A DNA stretch of 64,000 bases from CALLPQ01 sp964392325 (GCA_964392325.1 CAYMPJ010000009.1:62001-126000), one strand, 5' to 3'; positions 35,771 to 45,225 are shown, counted from the first letter of the stretch. The notes: generated from the letters alone by a model not told the origin. Numbers and translations are program-made.

Positions 35771-37780
35771 ATGATTTATAAGATAAAAATAAAAATACCA
35801 ATATTTATTATGAGCATGGTAACTTTTATTGCCATGAGCATACAACCTAGCCTGGCGCAAGGAGACGTTGGAGAAGGACCTGAATTTAATAACCCACGCG
35901 GGACCGGACAAACTGCTAATGGTGACTTGGTGGTTGCTGACTTTGGCACAGGCAACATCATTCGCGTTGATATAATTACTGGCGATCGTACCCTATTATC
36001 AGAAGCGAGTAATGCGGCGCAGGGCCCTCTTCTGGTTCAGCCCGCTGGTACTATTGTGTTGCCGGGTGATAGAATTTTTGTCACTGACTTGTCTTTGGGC
36101 GCTGTCTTTGAGATTGACCCAAATACCGGCCAGCGGACACTCGTCGCAGGTGGGGATGGTTCAATCCTGGCTCCGTTTGGATTAACAGTCGGAGAAATCT
36201 ATGGACGCGACTTCCTTATCGTCGCAGATACAGGCAGTGAGGACGGTACCGAGGTCGGACCAGTCCTTGTCGATCCTAATTCTGGTGCAACATTTAGAAT
36301 TCGCGTTCCAGCAAACAACACACTCGAATTTAATGATTCGCGCTCTGTTGCTTTCTCACCGCCATTTGATTGTTCCCAATTTAGGTTCTTTAAATTGCGC
36401 TTCCTTTGCCGAATTAGACAAGTCTTTTTTGGTGTAGGCGCTGGCGAAATCCTGGTTGGAAATTTCAATTCAGGGTCAGTCATATCTGTTAATCCCTTTA
36501 ACGGAAACCGCGAGCTAGTTTCTCAAAACATCACAGACGAAGACTCTGGCGTAGGTACAGGAGCAAACTTCGTCGGTATCACTGATGTAGAGCTTTCACC
36601 AGATGGCGAAAGCCTGATTGTTGTTGACTTGGGAACAGACAGCATTGTTAACGTTGACCTTGATACTGGTGACCGGACGGTGATCTCTGCTCCTCCTCCT
36701 GATCCTGCTGACGGCGCAGAACCGACAGGTGCAGGCGATGGCAGCGACTTTGCAAGCCCCCATGGAATCGAAATTGTCGATGGCACAATATTTGTCATGG
36801 ATTTTGGTATTCCCGGCGTACTTGCGCTTGACGCTAGCGGAAACACCTCGCCATTTTCCACCACGCCAGTGGATGGATTTGTCGGGATACGCGCGTTCGA
36901 CTTCACCAATGACGGTAACACCATCGTAGCCGCAGACTTTGCAGCTTCGCGGTTATTCCTCGTTGATCCAGTTACTGGCGAGCGAACCATCCTGACTGGT
37001 TTAGATGCCATAACCGGTATCACCACAGGTGCTGGCATTGCACTTAACGGTCCGGTTGCCCCAATACAATTGCCTGATGGTAGATTTGCATCTGGCCAAT
37101 TCCAGGGCGACTTTGGTATTTATGCGGTTGATCCGGTTACAGGTGACAGAAGCCTGCTCTCTGGTTCATCCGTGGATGGATCAACCCCTGTTGGTACTGG
37201 CCCGGAACTGGCCGTACGCGCGATCACTATGAGCCCCGATCCAAACATCATTTATGCGACATCATTTAATCTCGATGCCGTAATTGCTGTTGAGATTGAT
37301 ACCGGCAATCGCACAATTATCTCGGCTGATGGAGTCGCGGGTGACGGACCCGCGTTTACTCAGCCATTAGGTATTGATATTGCAGATGACGGTACAATAT
37401 TCGTATCTGACCTCGGAACTGATGGCGGAGCCGCATTCATGGTTGATCCAGTGACTGGTGATCGCACACTGATTACTGGTGAAACAAGTTTGGGTTCGGG
37501 TGTTGCTATCAATCCATTTGGTATTGGTGTCTTTGAGGATCTCGCAGGCATTCCAGGACGCAGGGTCCTACTCGCCGATGGTAATGGACTTATTGAAGTC
37601 GATCTTGCTACTGGCGATCGGACATTGATAAGTGAGGGTGGTCCCCTCTTTTCAGTGATGCAACGTGATGACAGCAGCTTGTTTGTCTCCAACTTTGGTG
37701 AAGTACAAGGACTTGAAATAGTCTTTTTACCATCGGGCGACAGAGAAGTTTTATCAAATGCATTCTTCCCCATCCCCTAA
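35771..37780 (+). CDS. Secreted repeat beta-propeller protein of unknown function
   Basis: The 669-residue product has a signal peptide (1-29, ending SLAQ). About ten copies of a D-x-x-TGDRT-x-(L/I)-(S/T) strand follow, near residues 66, 115, 240, 295, 398, 453, 507, 558, 609 and 652. They are preceded in many units by a (V/A)(V/S)D(F/L)GT strand. This is an NHL/SMP-30-like six- to ten-bladed propeller without enzyme motifs that I can name. Regulation by operator 2 ties it to the catabolic island. It may bind or hydrolyse a substrate outside the cytoplasm, or act as a scaffold; which is not shown. A terminator follows at 37815. Confidence 0.8.
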   Translation: MIYKIKIKIPIFIMSMVTFIAMSIQPSLAQGDVGEGPEFNNPRGTGQTANGDLVVADFGTGNIIRVDIITGDRTLLSEASNAAQGPLLVQPAGTIVLPGDRIFVTDLSLGAVFEIDPNTGQRTLVAGGDGSILAPFGLTVGEIYGRDFLIVADTGSEDGTEVGPVLVDPNSGATFRIRVPANNTLEFNDSRSVAFSPPFDCSQFRFFKLRFLCRIRQVFFGVGAGEILVGNFNSGSVISVNPFNGNRELVSQNITDEDSGVGTGANFVGITDVELSPDGESLIVVDLGTDSIVNVDLDTGDRTVISAPPPDPADGAEPTGAGDGSDFASPHGIEIVDGTIFVMDFGIPGVLALDASGNTSPFSTTPVDGFVGIRAFDFTNDGNTIVAADFAASRLFLVDPVTGERTILTGLDAITGITTGAGIALNGPVAPIQLPDGRFASGQFQGDFGIYAVDPVTGDRSLLSGSSVDGSTPVGTGPELAVRAITMSPDPNIIYATSFNLDAVIAVEIDTGNRTIISADGVAGDGPAFTQPLGIDIADDGTIFVSDLGTDGGAAFMVDPVTGDRTLITGETSLGSGVAINPFGIGVFEDLAGIPGRRVLLADGNGLIEVDLATGDRTLISEGGPLFSVMQRDDSSLFVSNFGEVQGLEIVFLPSGDREVLSNAFFPIP

Positions 37781-37814
37781 ACCTTCCAACCCGTTAATGG
37801 GATGACAAATTAAA

Positions 37815-37848
37815 CGCATGGAGACTTTTCTCTCCATGCGTTTTTTTA
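37815..37848 (+). terminator. Intrinsic terminator after the propeller gene
   Basis: CGCATGGAGA (37815-37824) and TCTCCATGCG (37831-37840) form a perfect 10-bp stem with a CTTTTC loop followed by seven T. Confidence 0.92.
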
Positions 37849-37886
37849 TAAACTATCTGAAAATGACTTAAATCCGGAGATCCCAC

Positions 37887-38300
37887 ATGAAACCTTTTAG
37901 ATCATTACTCATCCTAATACTCTGTTATATGGTAAGCAGCGGACAAAGTGCTTTTGCATCAGAAGCCCCATCCAATAAAAACGGGGATAGTTTTCTGCTA
38001 ACAATTTTTTTGAAGCATGATCAATCAAAGACATTGGCGGAGATTCAAGAGGAATTAAAATCAACCGGCTTCTGGGAAAAATTCCCCCCCGAAGGTATTG
38101 AGGTTGTATCGTGGTATGTGATGATGGGAATTGGCCAAGTCGTCACAATCAGTGTACCGCCCGAAAGATTGCGCGAGGTTAACCGCGTCATCGAACAAAC
38201 CGCTTGGGGCGCCTTTCGAACCGAATTCTACCCCTCTTACGATTTATCAGGTGTGGCTAAAGATTTACGCCAAAAAGCAATCGACTCAAAAAAGAAATAA
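37887..38300 (+). CDS. Small exported protein, conserved unknown
   Basis: The 137-residue protein has a signal peptide (1-24, ending SAFAS) and a compact domain with FLLTIFLKHDQSKTLAEIQEEL, GFWEKFPPEGIEVVSWYVMMGIGQVVTISVP and EQTAWGAFRTEFYPSYD. I recall similar sequences among widely spread uncharacterised proteins. The beta-alpha-beta pattern is compatible with a dimeric ferredoxin-like (ABM-type) fold. It is separated from the propeller gene by a terminator, so any joint control is uncertain. No function is assigned. Confidence 0.75.
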   Translation: MKPFRSLLILILCYMVSSGQSAFASEAPSNKNGDSFLLTIFLKHDQSKTLAEIQEELKSTGFWEKFPPEGIEVVSWYVMMGIGQVVTISVPPERLREVNRVIEQTAWGAFRTEFYPSYDLSGVAKDLRQKAIDSKKK

Positions 38301-38333
38301 TTTTTAAACAACATTGCTTGATATGAATGCTTT

Positions 38334-39266
38334 TTAAAAATCCGGGTACACTTCAGACCATCGATCTCCGATCTTTTGAAACTGGTTCTTAAGTGTTTCC
38401 AGAAACAATGAAGCCCCATGTGAAGTCACTGCTGTTTGCGGTTCAACGACCATATAATCAACTGCAATATTCGGAGACTCAATTGGGTGAAGCTTACGGC
38501 GCCGGGAAGATAAATCTCGCCCACACATGACTGCAGGAAGAATTGTCATCCAGTCACTATTAGCAACGAGTTCCAGCGCGGCGGCCATCGAATCCATCTC
38601 TAAAAGTGCTGGCATGGCACTCTCTTTTTCGAACAATATCCGGTCTAACCGGTCACGCCGCGCATTTCCCCGGGTTGGTAAAACCAGCTTTTGTGATTGC
38701 AATTGCGCAGCCTGTACGGGCTCTAAGTGTGGTAGTTCAGACCCTGCATTGGAAACCAGAACTTCGCGATCCGTTGCAAAATGGCGATATCGTCCACCTT
38801 TACGCTGGGTATCAATAGGAATGATTGCAAAATCAACTTCCCCGCGTAAAACCGCATCCATCAATAACGGGCTGAACCCTTCCAGAATTGAAACTTCAAT
38901 ATCGGAATAGAGGTCATTAAACTCCACCAAAGTCGAAGCAATAATGCTTTGAGTAAACGCAGGCAAAATCCCTGCACGGATTTTACCCTGAACAGTACCG
39001 CGCGACGCTTGCGCTTCCATTTCCGCCATTTTGACATTACGCAGAATATTTATCGCTCGCCTATAAAAGCGTTTACCAGCAACCGTCGCCTTTATGCCTT
39101 TCTGGCTACGATCAAATAGCGATACCTGCAACTGGGTTTCCAGTTTTTGAATTTGCATAGACAGGCCCGACTGCGTCGCATTCTCTCGTATCGCGGCACG
39201 GCTAAAAGAGCCCTCTTCATAGACAGCAACGAAACTTGAAAGCTGTTGAGTTTTTAGCATTCTCAA
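38334..39266 (-). CDS. LysR-family transcriptional regulator
   Basis: The 310-residue protein has the N-terminal winged helix LSSFVAVYEEGSFSRAAIRENATQSGLSMQIQKLETQLQVSLFDRSQKG and a periplasmic-binding-like effector domain. It is divergent from the carboxymuconolactone-decarboxylase-like gene at 39380, a standard arrangement in which the regulator controls the neighbour. The ligand is unknown, though aromatic or ring-cleavage products are frequent effectors in this setting. Confidence 0.92.
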   Translation of the reverse strand: MRMLKTQQLSSFVAVYEEGSFSRAAIRENATQSGLSMQIQKLETQLQVSLFDRSQKGIKATVAGKRFYRRAINILRNVKMAEMEAQASRGTVQGKIRAGILPAFTQSIIASTLVEFNDLYSDIEVSILEGFSPLLMDAVLRGEVDFAIIPIDTQRKGGRYRHFATDREVLVSNAGSELPHLEPVQAAQLQSQKLVLPTRGNARRDRLDRILFEKESAMPALLEMDSMAAALELVANSDWMTILPAVMCGRDLSSRRRKLHPIESPNIAVDYMVVEPQTAVTSHGASLFLETLKNQFQKIGDRWSEVYPDF

Positions 39267-39379
39267 TAAATCAAATAAATTGATGCGTTCTATGAAAAGA
39301 TATCATTTTATTTGAAGCATAGAAAGGTCTATAATCAAAACAACTTCGACAAACTATCAGATATATACAGGAGACTTAC

Positions 39380-39967
39380 ATGCCCCGGATCGATTTACTT
39401 GATGACAAAGACCTTTCCCCGGAAGGTTTGGAAATGCTTGCCCATGCACAAAGCGCAGGTTCACCGGACCCGCGTGTTTTGCGGATTTTATTTCGCAGTA
39501 AAATTGGCCTGGCCTGGTATCGCTATTGGTTAGCTTTTTCCAACGAAGGTGAGCTTCCGGCAGATTTAAAAGAACTTTGCCGTGTAAAAATAGCATTCGA
39601 GCATACATGTGGATATTGCAGCACTGTAAGATCGCAAGCAGCAATAGACGCTGGCTTGTCGGAGGAGAAAATTCAGGAAGTTTGGGACTATGAAAATAGC
39701 TCAATATTATCAGTGCGCGAAAAACTAGCCCTTCGTTTTGCGGATCATTTAAAACACGATATCTCAAAAGCGGATAATGATGAATTTTATGTGGACTTAA
39801 AAAAAGAATTTACCGAGTCGGAAATCATTGAGCTTGGCATGTGGTGTGCTGAGAATGTCGGTGCTGGCAGCTTCGTGCGGACATTGGATATTATTTCCTG
39901 GGATCAGGCTTGTGAACTCAATCCGTTAACGGGTAAAAACGCGGGCAAAGTTATCGCAGCTGAATAA
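39380..39967 (+). CDS. Carboxymuconolactone decarboxylase / AhpD-like protein
   Basis: The 195-residue all-helical protein has the CxxC-bearing helix EHTCGYCSTVRSQAAIDAGLSEEKIQEV typical of the AhpD/CMD family, and a preceding RVKIAFEH. The CxxC and the nearby His favour an alkylhydroperoxidase-like redox role over the lactone decarboxylase, which lacks the pair. It is divergent from LysR and may be regulated by it. The larger size (195 residues) fits stand-alone CMD-like proteins often found beside aromatic catabolic genes. Confidence 0.85.
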   Translation: MPRIDLLDDKDLSPEGLEMLAHAQSAGSPDPRVLRILFRSKIGLAWYRYWLAFSNEGELPADLKELCRVKIAFEHTCGYCSTVRSQAAIDAGLSEEKIQEVWDYENSSILSVREKLALRFADHLKHDISKADNDEFYVDLKKEFTESEIIELGMWCAENVGAGSFVRTLDIISWDQACELNPLTGKNAGKVIAAE

Positions 39968-39984
39968 GATTTTCAGATCACGCT

Positions 39985-40018
39985 GGATTGCCAAATAATT
40001 ATAATAATTTGGCAATCC
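39985..40018. terminator. Long hairpin between convergent genes
   Basis: GGATTGCCAAAT (39985-39996) pairs perfectly with ATTTGGCAATCC (40007-40018) over an AT-rich loop. No T-run follows directly on either strand, although TTATTTTTTCC occurs 9 bp later on the plus strand. It separates the CMD-like gene from the convergent hydrolase gene and probably acts as a terminator. Confidence 0.55.
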
Positions 40019-40023
40019 GGAAG

Positions 40024-41562
40024 TTAGTTATTTTTTCCAGACACAAGATTGACGAGATTTTCATGAGGCTCTGAACCAGCCCCATGCGATCCAACATGAC
40101 GCTCTACATCCAGGCCGTGAAAACTGATTGCACTTGCAAACTCGCTAGCCCAAACCGGTTGTTGTGTTGGACGGCCAGGCGAATAAAGGTCCGTATTAAT
40201 CACAGTCTTGGAATCGGGAACATAAATCCCGATCATATCATTTGCATGGCTATTGGGTATATCAAACAATTCGATGGTTTTACCAATACCAGAAATTGAT
40301 AAGCGTTTATCAACCGGTTGCATTGATGGCGGATTCTTGGTGGTCTTAATCAAGATATTATAAAAATACTCAAAATTTCCAATCCCGGTCACAATTGTCG
40401 TACCAAGATCCGCAAATGTCTGCAATCCACCGACATGATCAATATGATGATGGGTCAAAATAACATATTTAATTGGCTTTCTACGCCATTTTTTTCTGAT
40501 CGCAGCAAGCACCGCTTTAGAGCGACGCGGATACCATGCGGCATCAACTAGGGCTAATCCTTTTCGCCCCTCAATTACAATTGTATGATGACTACTACCG
40601 ACAATTTGATATATCCCATCGCCAATGGAATTAATCTGAACGTTTGCCGATTCATCGCCATCGCTTGGCCCCCCTATAAGGGCACGGCGCAAAAAGAAAT
40701 GCGACATCGACCAACCACGATTTCTTTCAGCGAGTATCGTATTTTTGTCTATATTTTTTTCATCATTTTCTTGCTCGTCGTTAGTTAGTCGATTGCTAAG
40801 AGTTGACTGATTTTCATCGCTATCCAGTACGATTGATTGACGTACCTCGCGACGTATTAATTTATCACCAATCGTCTGTTCCAAGCGGAATGGAAATGGC
40901 GTATCGCCAATCATACGCCAATCAGCAAAAGTCACGGCGTTAATCAAGCTTCCTTCAAGAGGGTCAGCTTCAACAGTTATTAATTTGCTCGGCAGGTTTG
41001 TTTCTTTATCCAAGGTCACGGTCCACTGCGTTTCAAAAGCCGTGAAGGTAAAGGGCGTGCCATCTGCGCCGGCCTTAAAACCTTCGGCGCCAAGCCCGGC
41101 ATGACTCATCAATATTAGTGGATTGCTGAGCCAAAGGTCTTTGATAACGGCCCCTGCCCTTGCGGCGCTTATGCTGCCGCCCAAGTTTGGTCGAAACCCA
41201 TCACGCCCTTCGCGCACACCGCCATTCGAATGGTAATCGGCTTTGAATTTTAATTTATTAGGAAATGGATAAATCGTGTTTAGTTGCCAATTTTCTTTTA
41301 CTAAATCTTTTTTTGGCGTCCACTGAAGCGTTAAATCATAGTTTGAGACATGACGAGGCGGAGCATTGGGGGCAATGGTCTGTTGAGGTTCAAAACGTTG
41401 TCCTACGCTATTCATCGTAACAGTTTCAAATTTTGTAGCTTGTTCGAGATAAGCAGCAAGGTCAGCTGCATGAGCTGGTAATGATAGAGATACCCCTAAA
41501 AATAGTACCGGGAAAATAGGCACGGAAAATAAGCTTTGTATGAAATTACGATCTGTTCGCAT
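40024..41562 (-). CDS. Secreted metallo-beta-lactamase-fold hydrolase
   Basis: From the preferred start at 41562 (AGAGAGAAG upstream) the product has 512 residues with a signal peptide ending PAHAADL. Residues up to about 310 are a beta-rich domain with no metal motif. The C-terminal 200 residues form an MBL fold with THHHIDHVGG as the zinc site, then NSHANDMIGIYVP and INTDLYSPG. The frame extends 22 codons further upstream to 41628. It follows the TonB receptor gene by about 98 bp to the chosen start and is likely cotranscribed. Many such enzymes hydrolyse esters, lactones or sulfates. Substrate unknown. Confidence 0.88.
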   Translation of the reverse strand: MRTDRNFIQSLFSVPIFPVLFLGVSLSLPAHAADLAAYLEQATKFETVTMNSVGQRFEPQQTIAPNAPPRHVSNYDLTLQWTPKKDLVKENWQLNTIYPFPNKLKFKADYHSNGGVREGRDGFRPNLGGSISAARAGAVIKDLWLSNPLILMSHAGLGAEGFKAGADGTPFTFTAFETQWTVTLDKETNLPSKLITVEADPLEGSLINAVTFADWRMIGDTPFPFRLEQTIGDKLIRREVRQSIVLDSDENQSTLSNRLTNDEQENDEKNIDKNTILAERNRGWSMSHFFLRRALIGGPSDGDESANVQINSIGDGIYQIVGSSHHTIVIEGRKGLALVDAAWYPRRSKAVLAAIRKKWRRKPIKYVILTHHHIDHVGGLQTFADLGTTIVTGIGNFEYFYNILIKTTKNPPSMQPVDKRLSISGIGKTIELFDIPNSHANDMIGIYVPDSKTVINTDLYSPGRPTQQPVWASEFASAISFHGLDVERHVGSHGAGSEPHENLVNLVSGKNN

Positions 41563-41660
41563 CAGTCTTCTCTCTGTGTCTTTTATCATCAACAAAAGTA
41601 CAATAAGCGGCTGAGACCCTTGCCTCAACCGCTTATTTTTTGTCTCTCCCCTCGTGCGCC

Positions 41661-44141
41661 TTAGAAGCGTTTCGTTACCTCAAACTCAAATCTACGGCGT
41701 TGGCCAGGGAAACAGAAACCACCCGGATTGAATAATTCGCCGCAGAAATTTTCATCGGTCAAATTATCAACGCGACCAATTGCAGTCCATCCTCCCTCAA
41801 ACTCAAGTCCTGCGACCAAGCCAACTCGGCTAAGTGGATCACGTTCTGCAAAGTTTTCTGTTAGGAAAAACAATGTACCAATTCTCTGGTAATTGGCTCT
41901 AAAGAATGCATCAACTTCTGCACCATTAAAGTCGTACGTTTTGTTAAGCTCCAGGCCGATATTCAACGTTGTATCCGGCGTCAAAGGCGCTTCATTACCA
42001 ACAATGGCAGCACCACGATTTGAATCAGCAAGAATTTCTGAGTCATTGTATGCAAAGCCAACATTAAACTTCAACCAATCAGTTGCGTTATAAACGCCAT
42101 CAAATTCGATCCCGAATATCTCAACCTCATCAATCGGAATAACAACCTGCTGGCCAAGAACCGGCGTTAGAATGAAAGTAAACGTTTGATAGTTGTCGAT
42201 ATCAGTATAGAAGGCCGAGACATTTGCTGTGACACGTTTATCCCAGAAACTGCTCTTGAAGCCGACTTCACCGCCCCGTGTGTCCTGTTGATCAAAGACG
42301 GGGGCTATACCGTTCGGTGCTCCAAAGGGATTTCCATTGGCAATACTATCATTTATAAATTCAGAAAAGCCTCCGGGATTAAATCCGCCACTTCTAAAGC
42401 CTTCTGAATAAGTAGCATAGGCAGTGAAATTCGAATTCGGCGTCCACCGTATCGTTGCTAGTGGCTGGAAGGAATCAAAAGTCGCATCCAGTTCAAACCC
42501 TTCACCGAAACCTGCAGCCAATCCTGGTGCATTTAAAACCACAGCCGGGATGAGAGATTGAGGAACTTCGAGCGTATTTGTTCTTTCATCGCGATCATAG
42601 CGAGCGGAGAAGGAAAGCTCGATCGTGGGGGTAAGATCATAGTTCAACTGTCCGAAGAAAGCGTATGCTGTGTTATCCTGCGAGTCAGCCTGAAAGAAGA
42701 AAACACAGTTTCCCTGATTATCAAATGTATTCAGATCAACGAAAGGTGAAGGATTACAAATATCGGCAACAAATGGATTGTCAAAAACAGCTTCATTCAG
42801 CGAGTCAATTCCATCAGCATCTCGCTGCACGGTCGTGCTTAAAAATTGATCCGTTATAGCCAGATAACCACCAGCAATCCAACGCAACCGTTGGTCATCA
42901 GGTGATGTGAAACGAATTTCCTGACTAAATGCACGTGATGTTCTAAACTGAGAATTTAATTGGGTATTTACGCTTGTACGGGGTGGTTGTCCGCCGCGGG
43001 TGAAGTTCTCTTGCTCATCATACGATGACACACTGGTTACGGTAAAATGTTCTGTCTCATAATCCAGCTTAAAGGCAACATTATAAAGCCGTCTTAGGTC
43101 GATACCGTTTAGATTGTCTTGCACTTCAAAAGCGAAAATATTATCTGGATCACCAATATTGGCCAATTGACCCGGCACAATAAAATCTGTCGCATTCAGA
43201 TTAAGACCAGGATTTACAAATGTAAAACCAGCATTGCCATTGGGCGTTGGTGGAGAAAATCCGCCGCCCGGTCCGCCCAAGATTACCTGTCCAAAACTAA
43301 CGCCTGAACCGGGTGCCGATTCAATAAAAATGGGAGCAAGATCGATAAATCCAATCGCCGTGCTTTGGTCATCCGAAATCGAACCACGTATGTCCGCAGA
43401 GAAATTGTCGGTCGGTTCCCACAATAGCCGAACCCGTCCCGAATAATTTGTAAACGCATCCGCACCGTCGCCGGTAGTCACGTTATCACGAACGCCTTCT
43501 GAGGAACGATAAGAGAAGGCACCCCGCGCAAACAACTCGTCTTCTATTAATGGACCACTAAGAACGCCCTGTGCTTTGACAGTGTCCCCATTGCCGTATG
43601 CAAGACGAACCAAACCTTCAAATTCATTCGAAGGTTTTTTCGTTGTAATATTAATCGCCCCGCCAATCGCGTTACGTCCATAAAGCGCCCCTTGCGGACC
43701 TTTATAAACCTCAATTTGCTGGACATCGAAAAGTTCCTGCGACAGAGCAATCGGAGAGGTTGAAAGAACCCCGTCAACGACGACGGCGACGGATTGATCG
43801 ATGTTACGCGACTGTGAAATACCGCGAATATTCGGGAATGAGAAAGTTGAATTTTGTGTTTCAACAAGGAAGAAGTTTGGTACTAAATCGGCGTAATCGC
43901 TAATTGCCGAAACCCCCTGTCGCTCCAGATCTTTCTCGGTAAAAGCGGAGACCGTTACTGGCGCATCTTGTAGGGACTCTTCGCGGCGACGCGCAGTAAC
44001 GAGAATTTCATCCTCAGAAGCCACACTACCCGCCGAAGCGCTCGGCGCTTGATCTTGCGCAGTTGCGTGTACTTGCACGTGCATGAATGCCATAAGTGAG
44101 CATCCAGCCAATAAGAACTTACTTAATCTTGATTTAGTCAC
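41661..44141 (-). CDS. TonB-dependent outer-membrane receptor
   Basis: The 826-residue protein has a signal peptide (ending VQVHATAQ), a TonB-box-like stretch DEILVTARRREESLQDAPVTVSAF, the plug domain with GPQGALYGRNAIGGAINITTKKP, a 22-strand barrel and a C-terminal phenylalanine (FEVTKRF). It belongs to the large FecA/CirA-like group of marine and sphingomonad receptors that take up organic substrates, not only siderophores. It leads a two-gene unit with the MBL hydrolase. Operator 3 lies about 370 bp upstream, beyond an assembly gap, so the true distance is unknown. Confidence 0.95.
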   Translation of the reverse strand: MTKSRLSKFLLAGCSLMAFMHVQVHATAQDQAPSASAGSVASEDEILVTARRREESLQDAPVTVSAFTEKDLERQGVSAISDYADLVPNFFLVETQNSTFSFPNIRGISQSRNIDQSVAVVVDGVLSTSPIALSQELFDVQQIEVYKGPQGALYGRNAIGGAINITTKKPSNEFEGLVRLAYGNGDTVKAQGVLSGPLIEDELFARGAFSYRSSEGVRDNVTTGDGADAFTNYSGRVRLLWEPTDNFSADIRGSISDDQSTAIGFIDLAPIFIESAPGSGVSFGQVILGGPGGGFSPPTPNGNAGFTFVNPGLNLNATDFIVPGQLANIGDPDNIFAFEVQDNLNGIDLRRLYNVAFKLDYETEHFTVTSVSSYDEQENFTRGGQPPRTSVNTQLNSQFRTSRAFSQEIRFTSPDDQRLRWIAGGYLAITDQFLSTTVQRDADGIDSLNEAVFDNPFVADICNPSPFVDLNTFDNQGNCVFFFQADSQDNTAYAFFGQLNYDLTPTIELSFSARYDRDERTNTLEVPQSLIPAVVLNAPGLAAGFGEGFELDATFDSFQPLATIRWTPNSNFTAYATYSEGFRSGGFNPGGFSEFINDSIANGNPFGAPNGIAPVFDQQDTRGGEVGFKSSFWDKRVTANVSAFYTDIDNYQTFTFILTPVLGQQVVIPIDEVEIFGIEFDGVYNATDWLKFNVGFAYNDSEILADSNRGAAIVGNEAPLTPDTTLNIGLELNKTYDFNGAEVDAFFRANYQRIGTLFFLTENFAERDPLSRVGLVAGLEFEGGWTAIGRVDNLTDENFCGELFNPGGFCFPGQRRRFEFEVTKRF

Positions 44142-44197
44142 TTTTATCTCCCTTACGCCATTTTCGGCAACTTTGTTTTGTGTTTTTTTAATTCGAC

Positions 44198-44361
44198 ATA
44201 GATTTCTGTCTTAAATAGATTTCTGTCTTNNNNNNNNNNNNNNNNNNNNNNNNNNNNNNNNNNNNNNNNNNNNNNNNNNNNNNNNNNNNNNNNNNNNNNN
44301 NNNNNNNNNNNNNNNNNNNNNNNNNNNNNATAGATTTCTGTCTTAAATAGATTTCTGTCTT
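44198..44361. repeat. 17-bp tandem repeats flanking an assembly gap
   Basis: The unit AAATAGATTTCTGTCTT occurs at 44213-44229 and 44345-44361, with 15-bp copies (ATAGATTTCTGTCTT) at 44198-44212 and 44330-44344. Exactly 100 N lie between (44230-44329), the standard placeholder for a gap of unknown size. The gap therefore very likely replaces more copies of the same tandem array in the upstream region of the TonB receptor gene. Confidence 0.85.
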
Positions 44362-44508
44362 GATTGGCCTGTAACTAATCGAGGTGTAATCAAGTCTGAG
44401 GCACTCAGAATACTCGGAAGCCGAATATCGTACTGACTGGTTCATGAATTTAACGAAACTACTGATTCATGACGCTATTCTGACATACTAGGTATTTTCG
44501 TTTGACAT

Positions 44509-44522
44509 TGCAAACGTTTGCG
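44509..44522. promoter_or_regulatory. LacI-type operator 3 (TonB receptor upstream region)
   Basis: TGCAAACGTTTGCG, core GCAAACGTTTGC at 44510-44521. It lies in the 641-bp region 44142-44782 between the TonB receptor (-) and a small membrane-protein gene (+), on the far side of the gap from the receptor. The rest of the region shows no supported gene. It may act on the receptor, on the + strand gene, or on both. Confidence 0.68.
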
Positions 44523-44782
44523 CATTATTTAAAAAAATAACTTGGTTTATTTTTTTATAGATGCATTTTTGCACTACTCGTAAAGTATGGTGTTTTGAAG
44601 AGAGTAAGCCAGATAAACGTAGCACTTAGCATTTGCAGCATTGAACAAATAAATAAATAGTACACTATCAATCAATATCAGCCGCATATATAGGTTTCCA
44701 AATCCCAATTTAGAAAACCTATATGATGTATGGTAAAATTGATTGAACGTGGCAAGATCATATAAAACCTTAGGAGGTCGTA

Positions 44783-45148
44783 ATGAAAAGCAAATTGATA
44801 ATAGGCATCCCCCTATTCATTATCGGTGTAGTGATAATATATAATTACTTCGACTCACCTCCCGTTGGGTTTAAAAATATTCGCGGTCATTATACGGTTA
44901 GCGGGGGTCCAATCGAGGGATGTGTCCTACTTTTACAACCCGGCGCTGGCATTAATGTTTTCGGTTATGTTGGCGGAGAAGAATCGGAAGAGACTGACCT
45001 GGAAGGTAAAGTTGCAGGTAATGACTTCAAAATGACTTATAGTTCGGGTGGCCAAAACATTGAAGCCACACTTGATGTATCAAAACCCACACTTGTTGGA
45101 AAAGCACCATACAGCAACTGGAAATGGGTGAAGACAGAGAAATGCTAA
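44783..45148 (+). CDS. Small membrane-anchored protein, unknown
   Basis: The 121-residue protein begins with a membrane segment (KLIIGIPLFIIGVVIIYNYF) followed by a beta-rich outer domain with HYTVSGGPIEGCVLLLQPGAGINVFGYVGG. A strong TAGGAGG site lies 6-7 bp before ATG 44783, which supports it as a real gene. I do not recognise the family. Its C-terminus ends in EKC, so one free cysteine pair (with the internal Cys) could form a disulfide in the periplasm. Confidence 0.7.
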   Translation: MKSKLIIGIPLFIIGVVIIYNYFDSPPVGFKNIRGHYTVSGGPIEGCVLLLQPGAGINVFGYVGGEESEETDLEGKVAGNDFKMTYSSGGQNIEATLDVSKPTLVGKAPYSNWKWVKTEKC

Positions 45149-45225
45149 CAAAAACCGCTATTTTGCGGCTGCTAAATACGCAACAGAATATTTAGCAGAA
45201 AATCGCTCGACCTTATTGCAGCACG

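Noticed and set aside
39380..39967. Gene 39380 as true 4-carboxymuconolactone decarboxylase (PcaC) of the beta-ketoadipate pathway
   Set aside because: It has the CxxC of AhpD-type proteins and no pca genes are nearby. Family name kept, pathway role not claimed.
44188..44445. ORF spanning the N gap
   Set aside because: It consists of 17-bp tandem repeats and unknown bases. The apparent frame has no meaning until the gap is filled.
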